A stretch of 64,000 nucleotides of DNA, taken from Rapana venosa. Taxonomy: Eukaryota > Mollusca > Gastropoda > Neogastropoda > Muricidae. Positions 1 to 10,432 of the stretch are shown here, in pieces. The notes under the pieces are model-generated. The model was not told the origin of the DNA, did no database searches, and saw nothing but the letters and a program-made list of their open reading frames with translations. How positions within the stretch are numbered: position 1 is the stretch's first letter; each line of letters starts with the position of its first letter. The translations under genes and the position numbers were made by a program. The stretch covers positions 29,751,487 through 29,815,486 of the forward strand of contig CM054167.1 in NCBI GenBank assembly GCA_028751875.1, written 5' to 3'.

Positions 1-1050
1 CTCCTGCTCTCTCTCTCTCTCTCGCTAGCTCTCTCTCTCCCCTCTCTCTCTCTCTCTCTTGCAAAAGCTCTCTCTCTCTCTCTCTCGCTAGCTCTCTCTT
101 CTCTCTCTCTCTTCGCTACTCTCTTTTCTCTCTCTTCTCTGCTAGCTCTCTCTCTCTCTCTCTCTAGAGCTCTCTCTCTCTCTCTCCTGCACTCCCTCTC
201 TCTCTCTCGCTACTCTCTCTCTCTCTCCTCTCTCTGCTAGCTCTCTCTCTCCCTCTTCCTCTCTCTCTCTCTCCTCTCTCTCTCTTGCTAGCTTCTCTCT
301 CTCTCTCTTCGCTCTCTCTCTATCTCTTTCTCCCCTCTCTCTCATCGCTAGCTCTCTCCTCTCTCTCTCTCTCTTGCTAGCTCTCTCTCTCTCTCTCTCT
401 GCTAGCTCTCTCCTCTCTCTCTCTCTCACTTCTCTCTCTCTCTCCCCTCCCCCACTAGCTCTCTCTCTCTCTCTCTGCTCGCTCTCTCTCTCCTAGCTCT
501 CTCTCTCTCCTCTCTCTCTCTCAGCTATCGCTCTCCCTCTTCTCTCTCTAAACTCTCTCTCTCTCCTCTCCTCCTCGCTAGCTCTCTCTCTTTTCTCTCT
601 CTCTCCCCTCTCTCTCTCGCTAGCTCTCTCCCCTCTCTCCTCTCCCCAGTCTCTCTCTCTCTTCTCTCTCGCTAGCTTCTCTCTCTCTCTCTCCCCTTCT
701 CGCTCTCTCTCTCTCTCCCCGCTCCCCCCTCTCTTTTCGCTAAGCTCTCCTCCTCTCTCTCTCCTGCTCCACTCTCTCCTCTCTCTTCGCTCTCTCTCTC
801 TCTCCTAGCTCTCTTCCCCCTCCTCTCTCCTCTCTCTTTTTCCCTCCTACCCTTTTCCCCTCCCCCCTCTCTCGCTCTCTCTTTTCACTCTCTCGTCTCC
901 TCTCTCTCTCTCTAGCTCTCTCTCATCTCTCTCTCTCTCTCTCTCTCTCTCGCTAGCTCTCTTCTCTCACCCTCCCACCCTCTTTTCTCTCCCCTCTCGC
1001 TCTCTCTTCTCTCTCTCCTCTCTCACTCTCTCTCCTCTCACTCTCCCCTC

Positions 1051-1090
<40 letters not shown>

Positions 1091-1820
1091 CTCTCTCTCT
1101 CTCTCCCCTCCTCTCTTCCGCTCTTCCCTCTCTCTCTTCTCTCTCTCTCTCCTGCTCTCTCTCTCCTCTCTCTCTCTCCCCTCCCCTCTCTCTCGCTAGC
1201 TCTCTCTCCTCTCTCTCCTCTCTCTCCTACTCTCTCTCCTCTCGCTCTCTCTTGCCTTTAGCTCTCCCCTCTCTCTCTTCTCTCTCTCTCTCCCCTCGTA
1301 GCCTCTCTCTCTCTGCGCTAGCTCTCTCTCTCTCTTTCTCTCTCGCTAGCTTTCCTCTCTCATCTCTCTCTCTCTCTCTCTCTCTCTTGTCTCTCTCTCT
1401 CCTCGCTCTCATCTCTCTCTCTCTCCTCTTCTCTCTCTCCGCTAGCTCTCTCTCCCCTCTCCTAGCTCTCTCTCTCTTCTCTCTCTCGCTAGCTTCCCCT
1501 CTCTCCTCTCACCTCTCTCTCCCCTCACCTCTCTCATCCCCTTTCTCTCTCTTCGTCCTCTCCTCTCTACTCTCTCTCTCTCTTCTCTCTTCTCTCTCGC
1601 CTCTCCTCATCCTCTCTCTCCCCTCTCCTCTCCTCTCATTTCTCTCTCTCTCCCCGCTTGCTCTCTCCTCTCTTTCTCTCTCGCAGCTTTCTCTCTCTCT
1701 CCCCTCTCCTCTTCCCCTCTCATCTCCCCATCTCTCATCTCTCCTCTCGTCTCTCTCTCTCCTCTTCTCTCAAGCTCTCTCTCCATCGCTAGCTCTCTCT
1801 CTCTCTCTCGCTCTCTCTCA

Positions 1821-1850
<30 letters not shown>
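1..1850. repeat. CT-rich array punctuated by GCTAGC
   Basis: About 1.8 kb of nearly pure (CT)n on the plus strand, interrupted every 20-60 bases by GCTAGC or a near variant, then a short (CTGT)n tract at about 1820-1850. The punctuation suggests an old higher-order minisatellite whose CT runs have expanded and contracted. Reading frames here encode only Ser/Leu (plus) or Arg/Glu (minus) and are not genes. Confidence 0.9.
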
Positions 1851-1851
<1 letters not shown>

Positions 1852-2335
1852 ACTGTGCTTGCATGCATACTAACGTGCGCTGCCTGTTTACCCATATGTG
1901 TGTATTCATGCATACGGTGTGCATAATATTAGGTTTGCAAGAGTGTGTGTGTTGTGTAAGTGTATGTGTGTGTGTGTGTGTGGGGGGGGAGGGTATGGTG
2001 GGGGGTGGGGGGAGGGGGGATAAGGAGGGGGGGGGGAACGTATTGCACGTGCGCTCCAATCCCTACTTGCAAACATACATACTCCCGCTCAGGGCACGTG
2101 TGTGTGTGTGTGTGTGTGTGTGTTTGTGTTGGTGTTTTTTTGTATTTGTGTGTGTGTTCTTTTTTGTTCTTTTTTTCCCTTCTTTATTTCGAGAAATGGG
2201 ATAATAAAGCACTCGTGTGTGTGTGGGGGTGTGTGGTGTGTTGTGTGTTGTGTGTGTGTGTGCTGCTTGCGTGCGTGTGTGTGCGTGCGTGCGTGCGTGG
2301 GGCGCGCGCGCATGTGTGTGTGTGTGTCCTTCATT
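1851..2335. repeat. GT-rich microsatellite region
   Basis: A short stretch of mixed sequence is followed by (GT)n tracts with a G-rich patch at 1981-2035, then further (TG)n and (TGCG)n tracts to 2335. No exon or conserved reading frame is visible. Confidence 0.85.
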
Positions 2336-2703
2336 TTTATATTCCTCCCTTTGCTCTCTATGTCTGTATTCGTCGTCTGTTTGCCTGCCTGCCTGCCTGC
2401 CTGTCTGTCTGTTTGTCTGCCTGTCGTCTGTCTTTCTCTCTCTCTCTCTCTCCCCGCCTCTCTCGTCTCATCTACTTCTCTCTCTTTTCACTCTCCCCTC
2501 CTCTCTCTGTCCCCTCTCCTCTCCCATCCCTCTTCCTCTCTCTCTCTCTCTATCTCCCCCCCCCCTCTCTCTGTTTTGGGACAATGTCTTCTTGTTAGGA
2601 TGCTTTTATTAATAAAATTTCTTTGACTGGCGCTGGATTTAAAAAAACAACAACAAAAAACAACAAAAAACAAACAAACAAACAAACCCAAAAGACACAG
2701 GGA
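2336..2703. repeat. Pyrimidine-rich tract then A-rich (CAAA)n sequence
   Basis: TGCC/TGTC repeats and CT-rich sequence run to about 2570. They are followed by mixed AT-rich sequence containing AATAAAA (about 2612) and a (CAAA)-type run at 2640-2690. Nothing coding is visible. Position 2703/2704 is the left edge of the duplicated block. Confidence 0.7.
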
Positions 2704-3430
2704 ACCTTTTTTTCCCTAGACCTCATAGGTTTATGGGACACCTTTCCCTATGACCTCATAGGTTATGGTACACCTAGTCCCCCTAGACCTTATAGATATG
2801 GACAACCTTTCCTATGACCTTAAGGTATGGACATGCCATTCCCTATGACCTTATAGATAGGGACACCTTTTCACCTACACCTTATAGATATGGGACACCT
2901 TTCCCTACGACTTCACGATATGGGACAACACCATCCCTATGACCTTAGATAAGGGAAAACAACCTTCCCTACGACCTTATAGATTATGGACACCTTTCCA
3001 ACGACAATGGACACACTTTCCTACGACCTTATAGATATGGGACCCCTTTCTATGACCTTATCAGAATGGGACACCTTCCCTATTACATGGGAACAACCTT
3101 TCCCTAAACGACCTTATAGATATTGGGACACCTTTTCCTATGACATGGGACAAATCTTAAACCAATTCCCTACGACCTTATAGATTGGGACACCTTTCCC
3201 TATGACATGGACTCCTTTCCCTACGACCTTATAGATATGGAGACACCTTTCCTATTTACATGGACACACCTTTCCCTAACGACCTTATAGATATGGACAA
3301 AACCTTTCCCACGACCTTATAGTGATAAGGGACAACCTATCCCTATCGACCTTAAGATAGGGGACACCTTCCCTACGACATGGGACCACCTTTCCCCTAC
3401 GACCTTATAGGATATACGGGACATCCTTTC
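2704..3430. repeat. ~32-bp minisatellite, copy 1
   Basis: About 22 degraded units built around CCCTACGACCTTATAGATAT and GGGACACCTTT. Units vary by small indels, so reading frames are short and meaningless. Confidence 0.85.
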
Positions 3431-3574
3431 CTTTAACCCATCTGTAAGAAGCACATCACCACAAATCAGCTGCAGCCTTTATATTATTATCATAATTCTT
3501 TTTTTTTCCCCATGTTTTTCTGACTGTATTTATTTCTCCATGAGGAGTTTCCTTCCCTTAAGAATATTGGTGCT

Positions 3575-3649
3575 TTTACAGGTCGTTTTCTTGCAACTGA
3601 GGAGGTAAACAACTCTGTCTTCCCCGTGCATGCAGTGCACACGAGAAGA
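3575..3649 (-). CDS. Possible POLR1B exon after F, copy 1 (tentative)
   Basis: On the minus strand a CAG acceptor-like site at about 3650 is followed by a frame reading HGEDRVVYLL. This could correspond to the stretch of RPA2 just downstream of the DGLPxxG segment, where a short GE-x-x-V-x-Y motif is expected. The position is right, downstream of exon F in transcription order. The match is short, no clear donor was found and the 3' limit is a guess. It may equally be intron sequence. Confidence 0.2.
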
Positions 3650-3714
3650 CTGCCAGTGATCAACACCAAGTCTTCCACTAGCGAAAAGTTCACAATCATA
3701 ATCAAACATCAGAG

Positions 3715-3835
3715 TGCTGCTGCAGCAGTCAGTCAGTCATCAGTCATCCATCAGTCAGTCAGTCAGTCAGTCAGTCATTCACCAGCCAGCCCAGCCAGAC
3801 CACCAGCCAGTCAGCCAGCCAGCCAGCCAGCCACT
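3715..3835. repeat. (CAGT)n/(CAGC)n microsatellite, copy 1
   Basis: Compound tetranucleotide tract: CAGT units followed by CCAG/CAGC units. It is intronic or beyond the recognised exons. Confidence 0.85.
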
Positions 3836-4348
3836 TAATAACTTTGTATTAAAGGCTTGTTGAGACTGATTCAACTGTTGGTACAGAAAATAATCATCCT
3901 TGTAGTTAGAACAAACTTCTTGACAGGCTATCGGATCTAGGCTTTTTCTATCATCTTGTGATTGCATACACACCAGCAATATCCCCTGAAGTCGGATATG
4001 TGGCTATCTTCATGGCGGGGGTGGGCAAACCAGTTGCGTACGCAAAATCTCACTTAATGGTAAACCTCTGCGCTCTAGCCGAGGAATGGAAAAAAAAGAA
4101 AAAGAAAAAAAAAAAGAAAGACACCAGCAGGGCAGCACACTTCATTAACGCCTTTTTCAGTTGGTTTGTTTTTTTGTGGTTGACATTTTGGACACCGGAA
4201 CATTTATCTTAAAAACTAGAAAAATGGAATCTACCGTCAGGCTATAAAAACCGAACAATATGCAAGTGGATGGGAAGGAATGGTGGTGAGCTACGCCTGG
4301 ACTGTAGGCAAGCACAGTTCAGCCCTTGCCCATCCACCCAGCACTGAC

Positions 4349-4436
4349 CTTTACAGGGCCACTATCCAGTGTCCAGCCGCCGACCCACAGGAGGCAAGCC
4401 GTCCGAGACCAGTCCTTCCCACAGCAGTTTCACATC
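4349..4436 (-). CDS. POLR1B: POLR1B exon F (RNA polymerase I subunit RPA2), copy 1
   Basis: On the minus strand an acceptor GGGCAG precedes GATGTGAAA, and the frame reads DVKLLWEGLVSDGLPPVGRR and continues LDTG. RPA2 proteins have a matching D-x-x-x-L-x-x-x-x-x-DGLPxxGxxL-x-x-GD segment shortly after the catalytic GYDMEDA exon. The frame then meets TAG where GAT (Asp) is expected, consistent with loss of two bases. The exon ends at AAG before a GTCAGT donor. Upstream (higher coordinates) lies a long GT/CA tract. The exon joining E to F was not found in the 4.2 kb between them. Confidence 0.65.
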
Positions 4437-4454
4437 CTGCCCGTGTTGTCCCAC

Positions 4455-5420
4455 AGGTTACACACACACACAAACTGTTTTAGATGCTGTGTCTGCCCGA
4501 GAGTTATGTGAGAGAGGTGTGTGACAGTGTGAGAGTGTGTGAGTGGAGAGTGTGTGTGTGTGAGTGTGTATTGTGTGTATGATGCGTGCTCGGCGAGAGA
4601 GTGGTGAGTGAGTGTGTGATGCTAGAGAGTGTGTGTTGTTTGATATTGTTGTGGGAGAGAGTGTGTGAGAGAGATGTTTGACAGAGAGTGAGTGCCTCTG
4701 AGTGTGCGCTGTGTGTGAGGTGTGGCTGTGTCTGTACATGTGTTATGACTAAATATATACCACACACCCACACACACTCTGACATTAAGCAACAAACACA
4801 GATTTTGGAACTAGACGTCTTCACAACACCTACTCGCTTTAACACACACACAAACCATAAACACACACACTCACACAAAAACATAACACAACTCACACAC
4901 AAACACACCACCACACACAAATATAAAACACACTCTCACACACACATAATAACACACCACCCAAGCACACCACTCTCAGTCACACTACCACACACAACAC
5001 ACAACAACCCACAAAAAACATAACACACACACACACAAACACCCCCCCACACAAAATAAACACACTCCTCAACACCCACATAAAACCGAATAACACCCAA
5101 AACACACTACAATACCACACCACATCAAAACCACCCACCCACACGACCAAACAACCACCATAAACACACACCCACACCACCCACACCCACACACAACAAT
5201 AAACAACCCCCACACCCCCACCAACATCAAACATCATCGTCACACCCCCCCCAAAACCACACCCCCACACACACTCTCACACACACACGATAAACCCACC
5301 TCCACACCCATAAAAAAAAAACAATAAACACACACACAAACACATACACGTACAAATTCCCCCCGACTTAAGCTCTAAGGATCTCCCCCCCCCCCCCCCT
5401 CCCCCCCCCCCCCAGCCAAC
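4455..5420. repeat. GT/GA-rich then CA-rich tract, copy 1
   Basis: From 4500 to 4745 the plus strand is (GT)n/(GA)n. From about 4755 to 5360 it flips to (CA)n-rich sequence with A runs, then a broken C run of about 30 at 5385-5415. Reading frames over it are low complexity. Confidence 0.85.
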
Positions 5421-5499
5421 AGTGAAATTTATGTGTATGCCACCAACCCCCCCACCATTGAGGCTCCACACTGGCCACTTCAGGGAAGGTGGCCAGTGT

Positions 5500-5815
5500 A
5501 AAACACAACACCTGTGTGTGCATGCAGGGTTTTTTTCTCTTCTTCTGCCAATCTGTTCCTAATTGGGCACACAATTGGCCTACTCTTCCAAAAGGTGGAA
5601 TGAGTTTTTAACAGTGTGGTTAGATGATTCTGCGTGTGTTTTGCACACGGTCTTCAGTTTAACCACTGATCTGAAGGACTTTTGACCACATATCAGTCCA
5701 ATATTTTTACGTCAAACTGGCAATAAAGGGCAAGGGAGGGGGATGGAAGGAACTAAAAGGGAACCTCAAGTGTTCCTGTTGAGGCAGGAGAACCGTCTTG
5801 ACTGTTCCCCGCCTC
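5500..5815 (-). mobile_element. SINE A-like variant, reverse, copy 1
   Basis: Reverse-oriented copy of a SINE with the same body motifs as the main family: GGCCTACTCTTCC, a GATGTTCTGCGTG-like stretch (here degraded), and a tRNA-like head read in reverse near 5740-5815. The head differs from that of the main family, so this is a separate subfamily. The same variant occurs at 35470-35790 and, degraded, at 55855-56250 and 58540-58825. Confidence 0.6.
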
Positions 5816-5899
5816 ACACCTTCTGGGTGTAGTCCATGAGACAAGAGTCTGTACCATCCTGGGTTAAGCTATGAGGTGATGGATGATAAAAAAAAGGAA

Positions 5900-6512
5900 A
5901 AAGGTAAAAGGTGTCCCAAACCTATAAGGTCGACGGGGAAGTAATGTTCTTTTCGAGCCAGAAGGCCCATAGAGCCCGGAGCTTAACCTCACGCCGCCGG
6001 TATTCTGTAGCGTTAAAAGCCGAAACTGATGGTTTTTCACCACCCCTGTGGACAGGACGCTAGTCTGTCGTCCAGATATTTCCCCAGCAACTGGTACCCA
6101 CTTGTACACTGGGTGTAGTGAGGAAATTAGGAGTAAAGTGTCTTTCCCAAGGACACACACCAAGCTGACGTGGGATAGAACCCGCGACCTCATGAAAATC
6201 ACGAGTTGACCGCCTAAACCACTTCGACCGACGGTGCCTTCCCCAAGGTCGTAGGGGAGCGAGGCGACAGAGACCTCACTTCTCTGGGAGCCAGCATATT
6301 GGAGGGCGGCGCCCAACTCCTCTCCCTCGCTGCATTACTCCTTATCCTTGATCCCTAAAGAGGCAGTACCCATTTACAGCTGGGTGAACTGGGGGGACTG
6401 TACTGATGCCAAAGGCAAGCAAATGGTCACCATCCCAGTGGATACCCCTGTAACGCTTGCACAACTGGCTGGGAAAAGCGAGTGCTCCGACCACTGAGCT
6501 ATCCCCTCCCTA
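5900..6512 (-). mobile_element. Chimeric tRNA/5S-like SINE (family B), copy 1, interrupted
   Basis: Read on the minus strand, the element starts with a tRNA-like A-box region (GATAGCTCAGTGGTCGGAGC) and ends at AAAGGTGTCCC. In this copy part of the 5S-like middle is eroded, and the body is split by an insertion at 5933-6251. Intact relatives are at 35855-36150, 53630-53885 and 63425-63715. Confidence 0.65.
5933..6251 (-). mobile_element. SINE-like insertion inside family B SINE, copy 1
   Basis: About 319 bases present here but absent at the matching point of copy 3 (near 35884). The insertion is flanked by AAGGTCG on both sides (5926-5932 and 6245-6251), as a target-site duplication would be. 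On the minus strand it has a tRNA-like head with a B-box-like GGTTCTATCCC (about 6170-6182) and a body motif TTGGGAAAGACACTTTACTC seen in many animal tRNA-derived SINEs. Confidence 0.65.
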
Positions 6513-6714
6513 TGATAATGACATAATTTCAAGGACCAGTGAAAACTTTCCAAAGACCAACAGTATCCTTCATGAACCTGTTTACTCTGCTTGTGAAAAC
6601 TTACCAAAGACAACAGTATCCATCATGAACCTGTTACTCTGCATGGCAGGAAGGTCAACCACCTGCAAAAATAGCAAACCATAAATCCACATAACTCTTC
6701 TTCATCATCAACAT

Positions 6715-6850
6715 TGCACACTGTCTTTGTGTGTGTGTGTGTGTTGTGGTGTTGGTGTTGTGTGTTGGTGTGTGTGAGCATGTATGTGAAGGAGTGTATG
6801 TGTTTGTGTGTGTGTGATGGTTGTTGTATTGTGTGTTGGTGTTGTTGGAG
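6715..6850. repeat. GT-rich microsatellite, copy 1
   Basis: (GT)n-rich tract ahead of a reverse SINE. The counterparts are 23092-23227 (copy 2) and about 36415-36570 (copy 3, longer and cleaner). Confidence 0.8.
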
Positions 6851-6874
6851 TGTGTATTTTTATTTTATTTATTT

Positions 6875-7253
6875 TAATTTTATTCTTTTATATCGAGGAT
6901 AATGGAATAAGAACTTATGTTGCTTTTTTACATCCAGTCCCCATGTGTATGTGGTTTTTTTGTTTCAATTCTCTTCTGTCATCTAGGTTCCCCACCGGCA
7001 CACGATGGCCTACTCTTTAAGAAAAGTGGAACGGATTTAACACACAAGCTCTGACCCCTCATGTGCGCAAGATGCTCTGCGTGCGTTCGCCACACAGGGC
7101 CTCGGTTTATAGTCCTCGATCGAAGACTTTGGGGAGAGTGGAGTCAGCACTGATGTTAACTCCAGTGGAAAAATAATCCCTGAACGGGAAAGGCGAACCT
7201 GGGTCGATAGATTGCGAGTGCAATGTTTCTAACCACAAGGCTTATCCTGTGGT
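6875..7253 (-). mobile_element. tRNA-derived SINE (family A), reverse, copy 1
   Basis: Reverse-oriented full-length SINE. The tail read forward on the plus strand is TTTTATATCGAGGATAATGG, the middle is GGCCTACTCTT and GCGCAAGATG, and the reverse tRNA-like head ends near 7253. The counterparts are 23252-23630 and 36600-36942. Confidence 0.8.
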
Positions 7254-7365
7254 GGTGTATGTGTGTGTGTGTTGTGGTGTGTGTTTGTGTGTGTGGTGTG
7301 TGAGTTGGTGTGTGTGTGTGTGTGTTGGTGTGGTGTGTGTGTGTTGATGTGTGTGAGTGTGATTC

Positions 7366-7610
7366 ATTTATTTTATTCTTTTTATAGCGAGGATCATGGA
7401 AATAAGCACTTATTTGCTTTGTGTTACATCCATTCCCTGTGTGTATGCGGTTGTAAATTCTGTCATCTGTCCCATCAGCACACAATGGCCTACTCTTACA
7501 AAAATGGAACAGGATTAAACGATAAGTGCAAGATGCCTGTTGCGTTTGCACATCGGGGCCTTGGATTTTATAGACTCATCCGAAGGACTTTTGGGGAGGA
7601 GAGCCTGCTT
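7366..7610 (-). mobile_element. SINE family A, reverse, head missing, copy 1
   Basis: Tail and middle of family A, ending in (GT)n where the head should be. The counterparts are 23743-23987 (copy 2) and 37095-37350 (copy 3). Confidence 0.7.
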
Positions 7611-7624
7611 TTGATGTGTGGTGT

Positions 7625-8090
7625 GGTGTAATGTGTTGGTCTGTGTGTGTGTGATGTGTGGGTGTGGTGTTTGGTGGTGTGGGTGTGTGAGTGTGTGAGT
7701 GTGTGAGAGGAAGTGAGATGTGTCTACAAAACTTAGACTGAGAAGTTTGACACCCTCTATGCCACAATAACCAAAGGCATACGCTGATGCCACTTCTTAC
7801 ACACACGCACACATATTGCAAACAGCACATGAGCATGGACACACACACATAATATGCCACCACACATACACAAAAAAAAATAGAAATACACACACACTCC
7901 AACACACCACTCATACATTTTAATTGGTTAAATTTTTTTCCATTTTGAATTTCTTTTAACTGAGGATAATGGAAAAGCACTTTAATTCTTTTTTAAACCA
8001 TCCAGTCCCCATATTGTAATACGAGTTTTGTAAAATGGAACATACTGTTCCACCGTCACACAATGCCTACTCTGCACACACACACTTTAG
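7625..8090. repeat. GT tract, unique stretch and SINE A tail fragment, copy 1
   Basis: (GT)n at 7625-7710 is followed by non-coding sequence, CA-rich sequence at 7795-7905 and a reverse SINE A 3' fragment at about 7930-8070. The counterparts are 24002-24467 and about 37360-37880. No exon was recognised. Confidence 0.65.
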
Positions 8091-8155
8091 GTACACACAA
8101 AGCATCTGCTTTCTCCTCATTTTTCTCCCTGTGTTCTCCCTTCATCTAATATGGG

Positions 8156-8545
8156 AACTGGGGATAGCCTAGTGGTTAGAACATTGCAACTCGCAATCTG
8201 ATACCCGGGTTCGATTCCCGTTCAAGGAATTTTCCCCGGAGTTTAACATCAGTGCAGACTCCACTCTCCCCAAAATCCTTTGGATGGAGACTATAAACTG
8301 AGGCCCCCATGGTGCGGAACGCTCGACAGAACAAATTAGCCACATGTGTAAAATTCTGCTCCGCTTTTCGTAAGAGTAGGCCATAAGTGTGCGGTGGGAA
8401 CAGATGACAAAATTTACAATACCGCAAACACACAAGGGACTTGGATGTAAAAAAGCATGTAAGTGCTTATTCATTACCCTTGACATAAAAGAATTTATAA
8501 ACAATTTTTTTTAAATCACATATCGTGAAAGTGACGTTAAATCAC
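8156..8545 (+). mobile_element. tRNA-derived SINE (family A), forward, copy 1
   Basis: A-box GGATAGCCTAGTGGTTAGAA and B-box GGGTTCGATTCCCG head a body of about 300 bases. The body has GTTTAACATCAGTG, CAGACTCCACTCTCCCC and GTAAGAGTAGGCCAT motifs. It ends with a LINE-like tail containing AAGCATGTAAGTGCTTATTC and an A/CAA-rich end. The A- and B-boxes would drive RNA polymerase III. The element is not a functional tRNA gene because no acceptor stem closes. Confidence 0.85.
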
Positions 8546-8622
8546 AACAACAACACCACACACTCACACACACACACACACAACCTACACAAACACACAC
8601 ACATATATCAGGAAACAACTCC

Positions 8623-8707
8623 CACAGACCTTGTAGATACAGGCCCTGACAAAAGCCTCGTTCATAAGAAGCTGTTGATAACGATAGCATCTTCCATGTC
8701 GTTAACC
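8623..8707 (-). CDS. POLR1B: POLR1B exon E, catalytic segment, copy 1
   Basis: Minus-strand exon after acceptor TTCAAG. It is the same exon as 38433-38516 but with indels: an extra A in the GGTTAC start, a missing A within the Asn-Lys codons, and extra G/C bases near the end. The donor is also damaged, GGGAG where GGTGAG stands in copy 3. The peptide is still recognisable in two frames (YERGFCQG). As written it could not be translated or spliced properly. Confidence 0.8.
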
Positions 8708-8764
8708 CTTGAACATACATCACAACACATATCGTACAATGATAATATTGCTTGTTCTGGCTGC

Positions 8765-9115
8765 ATAGTGTGTGTGTGTGTGTGTGTAGGCGTGTGAGTG
8801 TGTGTGGTGTGTACATGTGTGTTAGGTATGTGGTGTGTTGTAAGGTGTGGAGTGTGTAGGTGTGTGAGTGGTGTGTGGTGTGTTGTAGGTGTGTGATGTG
8901 TGTGTGCATGTGTGAGTAGGTGTGTTAGTGTGTGAATGTAGGTGAGGTGTGGTTGTGGTTTGTGTTATGTGCATGCATGTTGTGAGAGTGTGCATGCGTG
9001 TTTAGTGTGAGGTGTGGTGTGGAAATGGTTGTGTATGAGTGCATGTTGCGCATAGCATGTGTGCATGTGTGTGTATGTGTGTGCACCCATTTTATGCACA
9101 TTTATTACGCATTCA
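8765..9115. repeat. GT-rich tract upstream of exon E, copy 1
   Basis: (GT)n with GTAGGTGT and GTGCATGC variants, starting about 60 bases before (in transcription order) the exon E acceptor. The counterparts are 25142-25492 and 38577-38900. Confidence 0.8.
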
Positions 9116-9164
9116 CACACCACGCATTGCACATATAGAACACATACACGCTAAACAGATTTGA

Positions 9165-9290
9165 CAAAATGACAAAACTGCATGCACAAAGGGACTACAT
9201 GTAAAAAAGAAAGCACTGCAGTGCTTATTCATTATTAAAAAAGACCCAACAAATTTCAAAATTAAGATTTTAAAATCAAAGCCAAACAAA
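9165..9290 (+). mobile_element. SINE family A tail fragment, copy 1
   Basis: 3' part only: GACAAAACTGCATGC, GGGACTACATGTAAAAAAG and GTGCTTATTCATTATT. The counterparts are 25542-25667 and 38962-39075. Confidence 0.65.
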
Positions 9291-9299
9291 ACCCACATA

Positions 9300-9480
9300 C
9301 AAACAAGGACACACACACACACACACCACACAAGGACACACACACAAGACACACACTCTAAACACACACACGCAATCACACACTAAACCTCACAAATACA
9401 CAGACACACACACACAAAAAAACATACACCTTCCCACCCCACACACCCCTCAACCCACAAACCCACCACACACATGCTAC
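9300..9480. repeat. CA-rich tract, copy 1
   Basis: (CA)n with CACACCACAAGGACA variants, lying between the SINE tail and exon D. The counterparts are 25677-25857 and 39115-39260. Confidence 0.8.
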
Positions 9481-9574
9481 ATCTACATTTTATCTCTAAT
9501 TCATTCACTCTCTCAACACAGGCACTGCCTACATTGCTCTCCAAATTCAACATCATCCCTCCCCAAATACTTAC

Positions 9575-9728
9575 AGTGGCGAGATGACAGCAACGATGGC
9601 GTTGTACCCACGGGAAACTCGTCGATGTTTGTAGTCACCCGTCGTAGCTCCTGTCCTGACGCAGCATCTGTGGCGTGATCACCGGTACAACTTGTTGTCC
9701 GCCCAAGCGGTGTAATGAATTCACAAAA
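9575..9728 (-). CDS. POLR1B: POLR1B exon D, copy 1
   Basis: Minus-strand exon ending GCCACT before donor GTAAGT. The frames give ADNKLYR-like sequence (broken by one missing base), then ITPQM, then EFPVGT, and after another frameshift NAIVAVIS. RPA2 has SDNKLYRLQTPQ, then VRP, then YPIGTNAIVAVIS in this order. The 5' third is lost: from about 9728 the sequence diverges into A-rich and then minisatellite DNA, and no acceptor is visible. Confidence 0.8.
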
Positions 9729-9829
9729 GAAGCAATGCAAAAAAAAGAAAACAAAAAAAAAAAGAAAAGCCAACAAAAAATTAAGCATAGGGGAAAAAAC
9801 GGGGCGTCCCAACATGTACTGCTTGCCAC

Positions 9830-10279
9830 TGTGCACACACACAGCCCAGCATTCACATGCGCACACACACAGCCCAGCATTCCACAGTGCGTCACCCACA
9901 CAGCCCAGCATTCCCACAGTGCACCAACACATGACACAACAGCCCAGCATCACAGTGTGCGCACACAACACAACACACAGCCCAGCATTCCACATAGTGC
10001 GCACACACAACACACAGCCCAGCATTCCCCCCCACAGTGTGTACAACACACCCAACTGCATGACACACAGGCCCAGCATTCCACAGTGTGTACACAACAC
10101 ACAACGCATGACAACACATCCCACATTCCACAGTGCGCACACACCCACACCAGCATGACATCACAGCCCCAGCATTCCACAGTGCACACACCACGCAATA
10201 CACAACCAGCCCAGCAATCCACAGTGTGCACACCACACAACGCATGGACACACAGCCCAGCATTCCACATGTGGCACAC

Positions 10280-10366
<87 letters not shown>

Positions 10367-10389
10367 ATAAAGGGGGGGTTAATATATAA

Positions 10390-10432
<43 letters not shown>

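Noticed and set aside
1252..1926. 224-codon Ser/Leu frame
   Set aside because: Pure translation of a CT microsatellite.
4280..4511. Plus-strand frames over exon F
   Set aside because: These are shadows. The minus-strand reading has the splice sites and the RPA2-like DGLPxxG motif.
9513..10148. 211-codon minus-strand frame joining minisatellite peptide to EFPVGT sequence
   Set aside because: A chance fusion of array translation with POLR1B exon D across the lost acceptor. It is not evidence of a novel fusion protein.
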